Positions 36,821 to 44,946 of a DNA stretch of 64,000 nucleotides are shown in pieces. Below the pieces are notes generated by a model. That model was given only the letters and a program-made list of their open reading frames with translations. It did not search any database and was not told where the DNA came from. The stretch is taken from positions 2,480,001 to 2,544,000 of the forward strand of contig NZ_CP061725.1 of assembly GCF_014764405.1 (NCBI RefSeq), read 5' to 3'. The first letter of the stretch is position 1. Each line of letters starts with the position of its first letter. The stretch comes from Micromonospora craniellae. GTDB taxonomy: Bacteria > Actinomycetota > Actinomycetes > Mycobacteriales > Micromonosporaceae. Position numbers and translations under genes: made by a program.

Positions 36821-37015
36821 TCATGGCCGCTTTGGAAGGCTGACGACGAAGGCGGACCAGGCCGTGTGGTCGAAGGCGAGCACCGGACCGGCCGGGTCCT
36901 TGGAGTCGCGTACGGCGACCGCCCGGATCAACTCGGCCACCTCGACGCAGTTGGCGTTCGTGCCGCTGCGGTTGGACTTGCGCCAGGTCACGCTAGACAG
37001 GTCAGGGACGATCAT
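36821..37015 (-). CDS. DUF397 protein
   Basis: A 64-residue protein with the DUF397 signatures WRKSNRSG, CVEVA and VAVRDSKDP, ending in W-x-x-F near the C-terminus. DUF397 proteins are small partners encoded beside DUF5753-type XRE regulators in streptomycetes and relatives, where some pairs affect development. It starts eight bases after the XRE gene, in one operon. Confidence 0.9.
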   Translation of the reverse strand: MIVPDLSSVTWRKSNRSGTNANCVEVAELIRAVAVRDSKDPAGPVLAFDHTAWSAFVVSLPKRP

Positions 37016-37022
37016 CGACGGC

Positions 37023-37871
37023 TCACTCCCGTTCGTGCTCCGTTGCCACCTGCGCAACGAGCCGCACCGACTCGGCGGGGCCCAGCGCCACTCCGGCAAG
37101 CCTATCCGCCTCGCCCCGGAAGTGCGCCACCTGCGGCGCCTCCTCCAGGAACAACCCGGCCAGCTTGTGGTCGAGATAGACCACGGATCGGTTGCGGGGA
37201 AAGTCGAGCAGCGCGAACGAGCCGTCGAGCCCGGTGTGCGCGCCGACCGACAGCGGCACCACCCGCAGCGTGACGTTCGGCCGCTCGGCGGCGTCGACGA
37301 GGTGCCGCAGTTGGCGGGCCATCACCCCGGGCCCACCGAGCGCCCGGCGCAACACCGCCTCGTCGAGCAGAACGTGCAGGGTCGGCGGGTCGGGCCGGCT
37401 CAGGATGGCCTGCCGGCCGAGCCGGGCGGCCACCCGCGACTGGGCCTCGGCCGCCGGCACCCCACCACCCTGCATCAACGCGTGGGTGTAGTCCGGGATC
37501 TGCAACAGGCCCGGCACCAGCAGCGGCTCCCAGTTCACGATGGCGGTCGCCTCGCCCTCCAGGCGGATCAGCGTCCGGGACTCGTCGGAGAGGCCGCCGA
37601 TCACCTCCCACCATCCCGACTCGGCGGAGCGTTCGGCCATGCCGAGCAGCCGCTTGCGCTCGTCGCCGGTGACGCCATAGATGACCAGCAGGGACGCGAC
37701 ATCGGCGGCCGGGATGCCCTGGATGCCGGTCTCCATCCGGGACAGCTTCGACGGCTGCCAGCCGAGACGAATCGCCACCTGCCGCAGGGCCAGCTTGCGG
37801 GTTTGGCGCAACTCGCGCAGCTCACCGCCGAGACCCCGACCGACCACGGTCGGCTGGTTCGCCCTGGACAT
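37023..37871 (-). CDS. XRE-family regulator with DUF5753 domain
   Basis: This 282-residue protein has an N-terminal helix-turn-helix (LALRQVAIRLGWQPSKLSRMETG) and a DUF5753 C-terminal domain with WEPLLVPGLLQIPDYTHAL and RVVPLSVGAHTGLDGSFALL. Start at the second ATG (37871). It forms an operon with the DUF397 gene and is divergent from a plus-strand gene at 38004. Confidence 0.9.
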   Translation of the reverse strand: MSRANQPTVVGRGLGGELRELRQTRKLALRQVAIRLGWQPSKLSRMETGIQGIPAADVASLLVIYGVTGDERKRLLGMAERSAESGWWEVIGGLSDESRTLIRLEGEATAIVNWEPLLVPGLLQIPDYTHALMQGGGVPAAEAQSRVAARLGRQAILSRPDPPTLHVLLDEAVLRRALGGPGVMARQLRHLVDAAERPNVTLRVVPLSVGAHTGLDGSFALLDFPRNRSVVYLDHKLAGLFLEEAPQVAHFRGEADRLAGVALGPAESVRLVAQVATEHERE

Positions 37872-38003
37872 CGCCACCTCCGCTCACCCCATACAGGGCC
37901 GTCACACAGAAACGATCGGATCGTCGCATTGAGTATTGACTCGATCTCGTCGGTGCACAACCATGGCCAGCAATGTTGCTTCCGCTTGTTACCGGAGGGT
38001 GCC

Positions 38004-38384
38004 ATGGAGTCGCAGATCCGGATTGCCCGCCAGCCGGCTTGGCTCCGGCCGTACGATCCGGCGGACTCGCCGGGGCCGATCCCGTCGGTCGTCGAGCACT
38101 TCCGCCGCCGCTACCAGGCGGAGGAGACGCAACCCTCGGAGGCGGAAATCGAGGCGGCCCGGTACACGGTCGTGTTGGTGTCGCCGGAGGCAGCGGAGGC
38201 GTTCGGCGACGACCGGGGCGAAGTCGGCCTGCACCTGTACCGCGACACCGACTGGGACCACTACCCCGCCCACCTCGACGACGCGGTCAAGACGATCGAG
38301 GAAGCCTGCGGCGCCCGCGTGACTCTCACCGAGCACCACTCCGACCTGACCTACTGGACCGCTCACCTCCGGAACCCGGATTAG
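38004..38384 (+). CDS. Hypothetical protein divergent from the XRE/DUF397 pair
   Basis: A 126-residue protein with ATG start after GGAGG. It is acidic, mixed alpha/beta, rich in aromatic residues near the end (LTYWTAHL) and without membrane helices or cysteine motifs. I do not recognise a domain. Its divergence from the XRE regulator, with a 132-base shared promoter region, suggests that it is a target of that pair. Confidence 0.65.
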   Translation: MESQIRIARQPAWLRPYDPADSPGPIPSVVEHFRRRYQAEETQPSEAEIEAARYTVVLVSPEAAEAFGDDRGEVGLHLYRDTDWDHYPAHLDDAVKTIEEACGARVTLTEHHSDLTYWTAHLRNPD

Positions 38385-38501
38385 AGCCGACCTTGGTACG
38401 ACAGGGCCCTCGAAAGGGCAGCGCGGCACCAGGATCTCGGGTGGGTCGACAGCACAGGGCCGCCCGCGCGGGTGGCGGGCGGCCCCGGGTCGGCGGGTGG
38501 A

Positions 38502-38812
38502 TCAGGAGCGATGGGCCGCCAGCAACATGGTGTACGCGGCGTGCCCTTCCGCGTTCGGATGGAAGGTCTCGGTGAGGCGGGTCAGGTGTACCCGCCGACG
38601 CTGGAGGCCAGCAACCTCGGGTAACTCCTCGGGCTGCGCAGGCATGCGCCACTCGCCGAGTCGTACGGGAACGCTCCGACGCCGGAGGCGTACGAGTCGC
38701 CGAGTGCCACGTACTCCTGGGGGGCTGCGGCGCGGGCGGGTGCACCGACGACCGCCTCCATGGCGACGAGCGCCATGGCTGCGGCGACCACCACCGAGGT
38801 GAACTTGCGCAT
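38502..38812 (-). pseudogene. Broken SGNH/GDSL hydrolase
   Basis: The N-terminal part (from ATG 38812) has a signal peptide and the block I motif of SGNH hydrolases (ALGDSYASG, nucleophile Ser), then stops at 38582. The C-terminal catalytic block (TETFHPNAEGHAAYT, with Asp replaced by Asn-Pro spacing typical of HPxxxGH) follows in a different frame and ends at 38502. About 150 residues of the normal protein are missing between them, so an internal deletion plus a frameshift has inactivated the gene. Confidence 0.8.
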
Positions 38813-38919
38813 GGCTTTCTTTCTGATCTGTGCAGCCGGACGCCACAGACGGTGCGAAGCCCGTGCATGTTCAGATCCCGCCCGGCGACCTTCGGCCGAG
38901 CGGGGGACGCGGGTGGAGG

Positions 38920-40041
38920 TCAGGCGTCGTAGTCGACGGTGACGGTGTCGGTGACCGGGCTCGACTGGCAGGTCAGCACGTAGCCGGCGGCCACCTCGTC
39001 GGGCTCCAGCGCGTAGTTGCGGGCCATCTCGACGCGGCCGGAGACCACCTTCGCCCGGCAGGTCGAGCAGACGCCGCCCTTGCAGGCGTACGGAAGTTCG
39101 CCGCGGACCTTCAACGCCGCGTCCAGCACCCGCTCGTCGCGGCGCATCGTGAAGCTCGACGACCGGCCGTCGAGCAGGATGGTGACCTCGGTGCCGGTGC
39201 CCGGCTCGTCGCCCGGGCGGCGGACCGGCTCCGGCGGCGCGTCGACGTGGAAGAGCTCGGTGTGCACCGCCGACTCGACGACGCCCCGCCCGACGAGCAC
39301 CGTCCTGGCGTCCACCACGAGCCCGTACGGGCCGCAGAGGAACCATTCCTCGATCGCGTCACCGGGCACCACGGTGTCCAGCAGTCGCTCCAGTCGCGCG
39401 GCGTCGATGCGCCCGGAGAGCAGTGGCGACTCGCTCTGTTCCCGGGACAGCACGTGCACCAGGTGCAGCCGGGTCGGGTAGCGGTCCTTCAGGTCGGCCA
39501 GTTCCTCGGTGAACATCACCGAGTTGGCCGTGCGGTTGCCGTACACCAGGGTGAAGGTGCTGGCCGGCTCGACGGCCAGGGCGGTGGCGACCAGCGACAG
39601 CACCGGGGTGATGCCGGAGCCGGCCACGACCGCGCCGTAACGGCGGACCCTGTCCGGGTCGAACGCCGTGCCGAAGTGTCCCAGCGGCGGCAGCACCTCG
39701 ACGGTGTCGCCGCGCCGCAGCACGCCGCAGGCGTACGCCGAGAACGCCCCGCCGGGGATCTCCCGCACCCCGATCCGCAGCCGCCCCTGCCGGGCCAGGT
39801 CCTGCGGCGTGGAGCAGATCGAGTACGACCGGCGCACGTCCTGGCCGGCGGCCCCGATCACGTCGGCGGGCAGCCGTACGGTGAGGTGCTGCCCGGCCCG
39901 GAAGGCGAAGGTCTCGCGCAACTCCTCGGGCACGTCGAAGGTGATCGCGACGGCGTCGGAGGTGAGCCGGTCCACCGCGATGACAGGCAACGGGTGGAAC
40001 ACCGGCCGGCGGCGAACCGGGCGGGTGATGGTGACAGTCAC
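38920..40041 (-). CDS. paaE: Phenylacetyl-CoA 1,2-epoxidase reductase subunit
   Basis: This 373-residue reductase combines an FAD-binding barrel (RRSYSICSTP), an NAD(P)-binding domain (GSGITPVLSL) and a C-terminal plant-type [2Fe-2S] ferredoxin domain (CKGGVCSTCRAKV with distal CQ). It supplies electrons to the PaaABCD epoxidase. GTG 40041 overlaps paaD by four bases. The longer frame upstream covers paaD and paaC in another phase. Confidence 0.93.
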   Translation of the reverse strand: MTVTITRPVRRRPVFHPLPVIAVDRLTSDAVAITFDVPEELRETFAFRAGQHLTVRLPADVIGAAGQDVRRSYSICSTPQDLARQGRLRIGVREIPGGAFSAYACGVLRRGDTVEVLPPLGHFGTAFDPDRVRRYGAVVAGSGITPVLSLVATALAVEPASTFTLVYGNRTANSVMFTEELADLKDRYPTRLHLVHVLSREQSESPLLSGRIDAARLERLLDTVVPGDAIEEWFLCGPYGLVVDARTVLVGRGVVESAVHTELFHVDAPPEPVRRPGDEPGTGTEVTILLDGRSSSFTMRRDERVLDAALKVRGELPYACKGGVCSTCRAKVVSGRVEMARNYALEPDEVAAGYVLTCQSSPVTDTVTVDYDA

Positions 40042-40514
40042 AGCGCCTTCACATGGTCGAAGGGTTCGGAACAGGCGCGACAGCGCCACAGCGCCTTGCA
40101 CGCGGTGGAGCCGAAGCGGCTGAGCTGCTCGGTCTCCGGTGACCCGCACCGTGGGCACCGCACGGCGAGGGTCAGCGGGACCACGCCGTCGCGGGGTGCC
40201 GCCGAAGGTGGGGCGATCCCGGCGGCGGCCAGCCTGGCCCGGCCGGCGTCGCTGATCCAGTCGGTGCTCCAGGCCGGGCTGTGCACCGTACGCACCTCGG
40301 CGTCCGGATGGCCGGCGGCGGCCAGCGCACGCCGGATGTCGGCCCGGATGACGTCCATCGCCGGGCAACCGGTGTAGGTCGGGGTGATGGTCACCACGAT
40401 GCGGCCGGTGGCCGGATCCTCCTCCACCGCACGCAGGATGCCCAGGTCGTCGATGGTGACCACCCGGATCTCGGGGTCCACCACCGACGCGACGGCCTCC
40501 CGAGCGCTGCTCAC
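40038..40514 (-). CDS. paaD: Phenylacetyl-CoA epoxidase maturation subunit PaaD
   Basis: A 158-residue protein with an MIP18/DUF59 domain (VVDPEIRVVTIDDLGILR) and the TPTYTGCPAM motif. The C-terminus carries a zinc-ribbon-like CPRCGS plus CRAC pair. PaaD assists assembly of the diiron epoxidase. It overlaps paaC and paaE by four bases. Confidence 0.93.
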   Translation of the reverse strand: MSSAREAVASVVDPEIRVVTIDDLGILRAVEEDPATGRIVVTITPTYTGCPAMDVIRADIRRALAAAGHPDAEVRTVHSPAWSTDWISDAGRARLAAAGIAPPSAAPRDGVVPLTLAVRCPRCGSPETEQLSRFGSTACKALWRCRACSEPFDHVKAL

Positions 40515-41236
40515 CAGCGCGCCCCGGGGTGGGCGCGGTGCAGCACCTGCATCTCGGCGAGCAGGTACGACAGGTGTTCGGTGTGCACTCCGTCCCGTCC
40601 GCCGGCCGGCGCCCAGGCCGACTCCGGCACGGTGAGGGTCGCCTCGGCGAGCACCTCCGCGACCGTCCGCTCGACGTCTCCCCGCAGGGTGGCCGGGTCG
40701 ACCGGCGCGTCCGGCCAGGGGGTGAACAGCTCGTGGGCGTACGGCCAGACCTGGTCGATCCCGGCCTGCATCCGCCGATGCGACTCGGCCGTGCCGTCAC
40801 CGAGCCGCCGCACCCAGAGCGCGGCGTGGTCCAGGTGGTAGGCGGACTCCTTGCGGGCCTTGCCACCGATCGCGGCCAGCCGCTCGTCGGCGCATCCGGC
40901 CAGCGCGGTATGGAGCGGAAGCTGGTACGCCGACAGCACGAGCAGCTTCGCCATGGTCACCGCGAAGTCGCCGTTCGGCAGCTCGACCAGCAGGCAGTTG
41001 CGGAACTCCCGGTCGTCGCGCAGGTACGCCAGCGCGTCCTCGTCGCGGCCCGCGCCCTCCAGTTCGCCCGCGTACGTCAGCAGCAGCCGCGCCGCGCCGA
41101 GCTGGTCGAGGGCGATGTTGGCCAGCGCGATGTCCTCCTCCATCTCCGGGGCGCGGGTTGTCCACTCGGCGAGCCGCTGCGCCGCGATCAACGCGTCGTC
41201 GCCGAGCGCCAGGGTGAAGGCGAAGGGACCGTTCAC
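40511..41236 (-). CDS. paaC: Phenylacetyl-CoA epoxidase structural subunit PaaC
   Basis: A 241-residue helical ferritin-like subunit with the family's N-terminal LGDDALIAAQRLAEWTTRAP segment and ESAYHLDHAALWVRRLGDG. It pairs with PaaA in the epoxidase core but lacks a full diiron site. Four-base overlaps on both sides mark tight coupling. Confidence 0.94.
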   Translation of the reverse strand: MNGPFAFTLALGDDALIAAQRLAEWTTRAPEMEEDIALANIALDQLGAARLLLTYAGELEGAGRDEDALAYLRDDREFRNCLLVELPNGDFAVTMAKLLVLSAYQLPLHTALAGCADERLAAIGGKARKESAYHLDHAALWVRRLGDGTAESHRRMQAGIDQVWPYAHELFTPWPDAPVDPATLRGDVERTVAEVLAEATLTVPESAWAPAGGRDGVHTEHLSYLLAEMQVLHRAHPGARW

Positions 41237-41517
41237 AGGTGCGCCACCCCGTCCGGCACCTCGTAGAAGGTGGGATGGCGGTAGACCTTGTCGGCCGCCG
41301 GGTCGAAGAAGGCGTCCTTCTCGTCCGGGCTGGAGGCGGTGATCGCCCCGGCCGGCACCACCCAGATCGACACCCCCTCCTGACGGCGGGTGTAGAGGTC
41401 CCTGGCGTTGCGCAGGGCCAACTCGGCGTCGGGCGCGTGCAGGCTGCCCACGTGAGTGTGCGACAGACCCCGTCGGGCCCGGACGAAGACCTCCCAGAGC
41501 GGCGAGGATTCCCTCAC
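41233..41517 (-). CDS. paaB: Phenylacetyl-CoA epoxidase subunit PaaB
   Basis: A 94-residue subunit with WEVFVRARRGLSHTHVGSLHAPD and ALRNARDLYTRRQEGVSIWVV, both family-diagnostic. GTG 41517 overlaps the paaA stop codon. It bridges PaaA-PaaC units. Confidence 0.94.
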   Translation of the reverse strand: MRESSPLWEVFVRARRGLSHTHVGSLHAPDAELALRNARDLYTRRQEGVSIWVVPAGAITASSPDEKDAFFDPAADKVYRHPTFYEVPDGVAHL

Positions 41518-42569
41518 GCTGCTACCTTCTCGTTGGTCCGACGCTTCGCGGCGTACGCCTCGGCGGCCTCGCGTACCCATGCGCCGTCGGTGTGCGCCTG
41601 GCGCCGGTGCGCCATCCGCTGCCGGTTGCACGGGCCGTTGCCCTTGATCACCTGCATCAACTCGGCGTAGTCGGGCTGGGTGTAGTCGTACGCCTGGCGC
41701 TCCTCGTTCCAGCGCAGGTCCGGGTCGGGAATGGTGAGCCCGAGCGCCTCCGCCTGGCCGACGCACATGTCCACGAAGCGCTGCCGCAACTCGTCGTTGG
41801 AGAAGCGCTTGATCTTCCAGGCCATCGACTGGGCGGAGTGGGTGGAGTCACCGTCCGGCGGGCCGAACATGGCCAGTGACGGATACCACCAGCGGTCGAC
41901 CGCGTCCTGCGCCATCGCCCGCTGGGCCGGGGTGCCGTGTGCCAGCACGTGCAGGATCTCGTAGCCCTGGCGCTGGTGGAACGACTCCTCCTTGCAGACC
42001 CGGATCATGGCGCGGGCGTACGGGCCGTAGGAGCAGCGGCACAACGGCACCTGGTTGACGATCGCCGCGCCGTCCACCAGCCAGCCGATGGCGCCGACGT
42101 CGGCCCAGGTCAGAGTCGGGTAGTTGAAGATCGAGCTGTACTTCTGCCGGCCGTCGAGCAGGAGCTGGACCAGTTCGTCCCGGCTCACCCCGAGGGTCTC
42201 GGCGGCGGCGTAGAGGTAGAGCCCGTGGCCGGCCTCGTCCTGCACCTTGGCGAGCAGGATCGCCTTGCGCTTGAGCGACGGCGCCCGGCTGAGCCAGTTG
42301 CCCTCCGGCTGCATGCCGATGATCTCGGAGTGCGCGTGCTGGGCGATCTGCCGGATCAGCGTCCGCCGGTACGCCTCCGGCATCCAGTCGCGCGGCTCGA
42401 TCTTCTGGTCGGCCTCGACCACAGCCGTGAAGTACGTGGCCAGGTCCGTGCCGGGTGCGGCGGCCATCCGTCCCTGTTCCGCTGCGGCACGCAGCGCGGC
42501 CTCCGCCGCCTCGACCTCGCCGAGCAGGCCGCCGGGCGGGTCCTCGCCCGGGAAGTCGTTGCCATACAT
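41514..42569 (-). CDS. paaA: Phenylacetyl-CoA epoxidase catalytic subunit PaaA
   Basis: The 351-residue diiron oxygenase subunit epoxidises the ring of phenylacetyl-CoA. Ferritin-like iron-ligand helices contain AHSEIIGMQPEGNW, KVQDEAGHGLYLY and KEESFHQRQGYEI. First gene of paaABCDE; the other paa genes (K, F, G, H, J, Z) are not in this window. A GACACC-N5-GGTGTC palindrome lies ~30 bases upstream. Confidence 0.95.
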   Translation of the reverse strand: MYGNDFPGEDPPGGLLGEVEAAEAALRAAAEQGRMAAAPGTDLATYFTAVVEADQKIEPRDWMPEAYRRTLIRQIAQHAHSEIIGMQPEGNWLSRAPSLKRKAILLAKVQDEAGHGLYLYAAAETLGVSRDELVQLLLDGRQKYSSIFNYPTLTWADVGAIGWLVDGAAIVNQVPLCRCSYGPYARAMIRVCKEESFHQRQGYEILHVLAHGTPAQRAMAQDAVDRWWYPSLAMFGPPDGDSTHSAQSMAWKIKRFSNDELRQRFVDMCVGQAEALGLTIPDPDLRWNEERQAYDYTQPDYAELMQVIKGNGPCNRQRMAHRRQAHTDGAWVREAAEAYAAKRRTNEKVAA

Positions 42570-42597
42570 GGACTAAGTGTTACAGCTTGCGACCAGC

Positions 42598-42614
42598 GAC
42601 ACCAGAGGGGTGTC
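42598..42614. promoter_or_regulatory. Palindrome upstream of paaA, candidate operator
   Basis: GACACC (42598-42603) and GGTGTC (42609-42614) form a perfect inverted repeat 29 bases upstream of the paaA start. It could bind a TetR-like PaaR repressor, but no regulator gene is adjacent. Confidence 0.4.
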
Positions 42615-42932
42615 ATAGAAATACGAGATGCCCGAGCGTTACCGCGCGCATGCCACGAGTAGCGCCCACCGCTGTGAGACGGGTCACAAACGAGCACCAA
42701 ATCCTCGCAACAGCCGCGTAGCGGGTTCTTATCCCGCCCTAACCACGAGTTGGCCAGTGTCGGATCCTGGCGTAACGCAGATCCGGACGTAGACTTCGCA
42801 GGTCACACCGATCGGTGCAGAACGATCGCTCGCCTTCAGGGGCACCTCCCCCGCCTCCGCAAGCGATCCACACCGGTCAGTCCTGGCAACAAGCCGGTCC
42901 CCCCGGCCCTGACATCTGGAGCTCACCCGCTC
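42615..42932. other. Divergent intergenic region, 318 bases
   Basis: Between paaA and the first beta-lactamase-fold gene. It should contain both promoters. Looking for cell-wall-type c-di-AMP riboswitch landmarks I saw none, and I find no supported ORF. Confidence 0.45.
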
Positions 42933-43919
42933 ATGCGATCTCGCGTGATCATGGTGTTCGCCGTCACGGCGGTGCTACTCGGCGGCGTCATGCTGGTGCC
43001 GGCCGCGTACGCCCGGCTCTCCGGCGACGAGGCGAACGCCGCCCAGGAGAGCGTCGCGGCGCCGCCACCCGCGGCGCCGCCGCCACCGACCCTCGCCGCA
43101 GGCAAGGTCTCGGTGAACTTCGAGGGCGAGTTCTTCTCGTGGGCACTGATGGACCGCGAGTCGGGCAAGATCTCCGGCTCGAAGAACATGGCCGCGACCA
43201 GCTCCACCGAGTCGATGATCAAGGCCTGGATCGTCGCCGACTACCTGCGCCAACTCGGCGACGAGGAGCCGCCGGCGGCGTTCAAGAAGGCGGCCAGCCG
43301 GGCCATCCGGGACAGCGACGACTCATCGACGAACGTCGTCTACCGGCAGGCCGGCGGCTCGTACGCGGTGCCGGCGGGCGGCCAACCGGGCCCGGTGATC
43401 AAGCGCGCGATCAGCATCTGCGACCTCACCGACACCAAGCGGGGCAACGTCAAGGGGTACGAGGGCTGGTGGAGCTTCACCAGGATGTCCCCGCGCGACG
43501 CGGTCCGACTCGGCGACTGCATCGCCGACGGCCGGGCAGCCGGCCCGAAGTGGACCGAATGGGTGCTCTCCGAGATGAGCAAGGTGCGCGGCACCACCGC
43601 CGACAAGGACCAGCACGAGGACGAGGGTTGGGGCGGTGGCCGGTGGGGCATCATCGATGGCCTACCTGAGTCGATCACCAGTCAGGGCCCGGTCGGTATG
43701 AAGAACGGCTGGACCAAGCTGTTCTACGACCGCAACTGGCACGTCAACTGCCTCGCGGTTACGGAGAAGTGGAGTCTGGCCGTGATGCTTCGCTATTCGT
43801 TCGCCAGCCACGATCTCGACTACGGCGCCGACGTCTGCGCCAGCGTCGCCGCCCAACTGGTGACCCCGCAGCCCGGCGGTGCGCTCAAGGTCCCGCAGCA
43901 GCCGGTCGGGAAGCTCTGA
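42933..43919 (+). CDS. Beta-lactamase/transpeptidase-fold serine hydrolase, copy 1
   Basis: This 328-residue protein has a signal-anchor helix (residues ~4-26) and a proline-rich linker. The penicillin-recognising fold follows: nucleophile Ser in ESMIKAW (SxxK), SDD in the RDSDDSST loop as the SxN-like motif, and a KNG (KTG-like) box in MKNGWTKL. It is probably an extracytoplasmic D,D-peptidase-like or class-A-like enzyme. ATG 42933 places the anchor at the terminus; a much earlier in-frame GTG has no coding support. Followed directly by a paralogue. Confidence 0.75.
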   Translation: MRSRVIMVFAVTAVLLGGVMLVPAAYARLSGDEANAAQESVAAPPPAAPPPPTLAAGKVSVNFEGEFFSWALMDRESGKISGSKNMAATSSTESMIKAWIVADYLRQLGDEEPPAAFKKAASRAIRDSDDSSTNVVYRQAGGSYAVPAGGQPGPVIKRAISICDLTDTKRGNVKGYEGWWSFTRMSPRDAVRLGDCIADGRAAGPKWTEWVLSEMSKVRGTTADKDQHEDEGWGGGRWGIIDGLPESITSQGPVGMKNGWTKLFYDRNWHVNCLAVTEKWSLAVMLRYSFASHDLDYGADVCASVAAQLVTPQPGGALKVPQQPVGKL

Positions 43920-44857
43920 TGGCCACCCGCAAGCGCGACCGGGAGGGCGGAACATCCCCGCTACGGCTGGTCGCGATCGCCTGCGTCCTGCTCGGGCTGG
44001 TCCTGGTCTCCCTGCGCCTGCTTCCCGGATCGCCCTTCGAGTCCCGCGCCGCCGCCGAGTGGGGCCGGTCCGATCCGCCGGTGTCCCGCGACGGCTCGCT
44101 CACCGACCGCCACACGCGTCCGTCGCTCTCGCCCAGCCCCTCACCGGAGCCCGAGCCGCTGCCGTTCGCGGCGAAGCAGCTCGACCTGGACATCGACGGC
44201 TGGTACGGCTGGAGCGTGCTCGACCGCCGGTCCGGCGAGATCATCGGCTCGGACAACATGGACGAGACCAACACCACCGCCTCGCTGATCAAGTCCTGGG
44301 TCGTCGCCGACTACCTGCGCCGCACCGCGAACGCGGGACAGACGCCGAGCGACGCGAAGCTCGACGACCTGACCAGGATCATCAGGGACAGCGACAACAC
44401 CCGCACCGAGCAGCTCTACACCCAGATCGGGCGGACCGCGTCGATCAAGCGGTTGCTGTCCGTCTGCGACCTGACCGACAGCAAGGTCTCCAGTGACCTG
44501 GGGTGGAGCCGTACCGAGCTGTCCCCCCGCGACACCGCCCGGCTGGGCAACTGCATCGCCGACGGACGGGCCGCCGGCCCCGAGTGGACCAAGTGGCTGC
44601 TCAAGGAGATGCGCCTGGTACGCGGCGCCGGCGACTTCGGCATCCGCAAGGCGTTCCCGGCCGACGAGGCGAAGCGGATCGCCATCAAGAACGGCTGGGT
44701 GGACCGCACCCGGGAGCAGGAGATCCACGTCAACTGCCTGGCGGTCGGCGACACCTGGACGATGGGCGTGATGCTCCGCTACCCCATCGCCAAGGGCTAC
44801 GAGTACGGCATGGACAACTGTCAGGAGATCACCGAGGCGCTGCTGACGCGTACCTGA
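43919..44857 (+). CDS. Beta-lactamase/transpeptidase-fold serine hydrolase, copy 2
   Basis: A 312-residue paralogue of the preceding gene with the same layout: anchor helix (~19-36), Pro/Ser-rich linker, SLIK as SxxK, SDN in RDSDNTRT, and KNG in IKNGWVDR. Both share the ICDLTD/VCDLTD, SPRD-A/T-xRLG and CIADGRAAGP segments. Its ATG overlaps the stop of copy 1 (TGATG), so they are co-translated and arose by tandem duplication. Confidence 0.78.
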   Translation: MATRKRDREGGTSPLRLVAIACVLLGLVLVSLRLLPGSPFESRAAAEWGRSDPPVSRDGSLTDRHTRPSLSPSPSPEPEPLPFAAKQLDLDIDGWYGWSVLDRRSGEIIGSDNMDETNTTASLIKSWVVADYLRRTANAGQTPSDAKLDDLTRIIRDSDNTRTEQLYTQIGRTASIKRLLSVCDLTDSKVSSDLGWSRTELSPRDTARLGNCIADGRAAGPEWTKWLLKEMRLVRGAGDFGIRKAFPADEAKRIAIKNGWVDRTREQEIHVNCLAVGDTWTMGVMLRYPIAKGYEYGMDNCQEITEALLTRT

Positions 44858-44887
44858 GGGTGCGGGCGGTCAGCGGCCGACCGCAGT

Positions 44888-44935
44888 GCCGGCGGCGGCG
44901 CGCGGCGGGGGCTCGACAGCCGCGCTGCCGCCGGC
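44888..44935. terminator. Hairpin between convergent genes
   Basis: GCCGGCGGC (44888-44896) pairs with GCCGCCGGC (44927-44935), with further GC-rich pairing inside. It lies between the hydrolase pair and mqnA, which converge. Confidence 0.5.
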
Positions 44936-44946
44936 TCGGGGTGCGG

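Noticed and set aside
42615..42932. ydaO/c-di-AMP riboswitch before the beta-lactamase-fold genes
   Set aside because: Such riboswitches precede many actinobacterial cell-wall genes, but I could not find the conserved core in this spacer.
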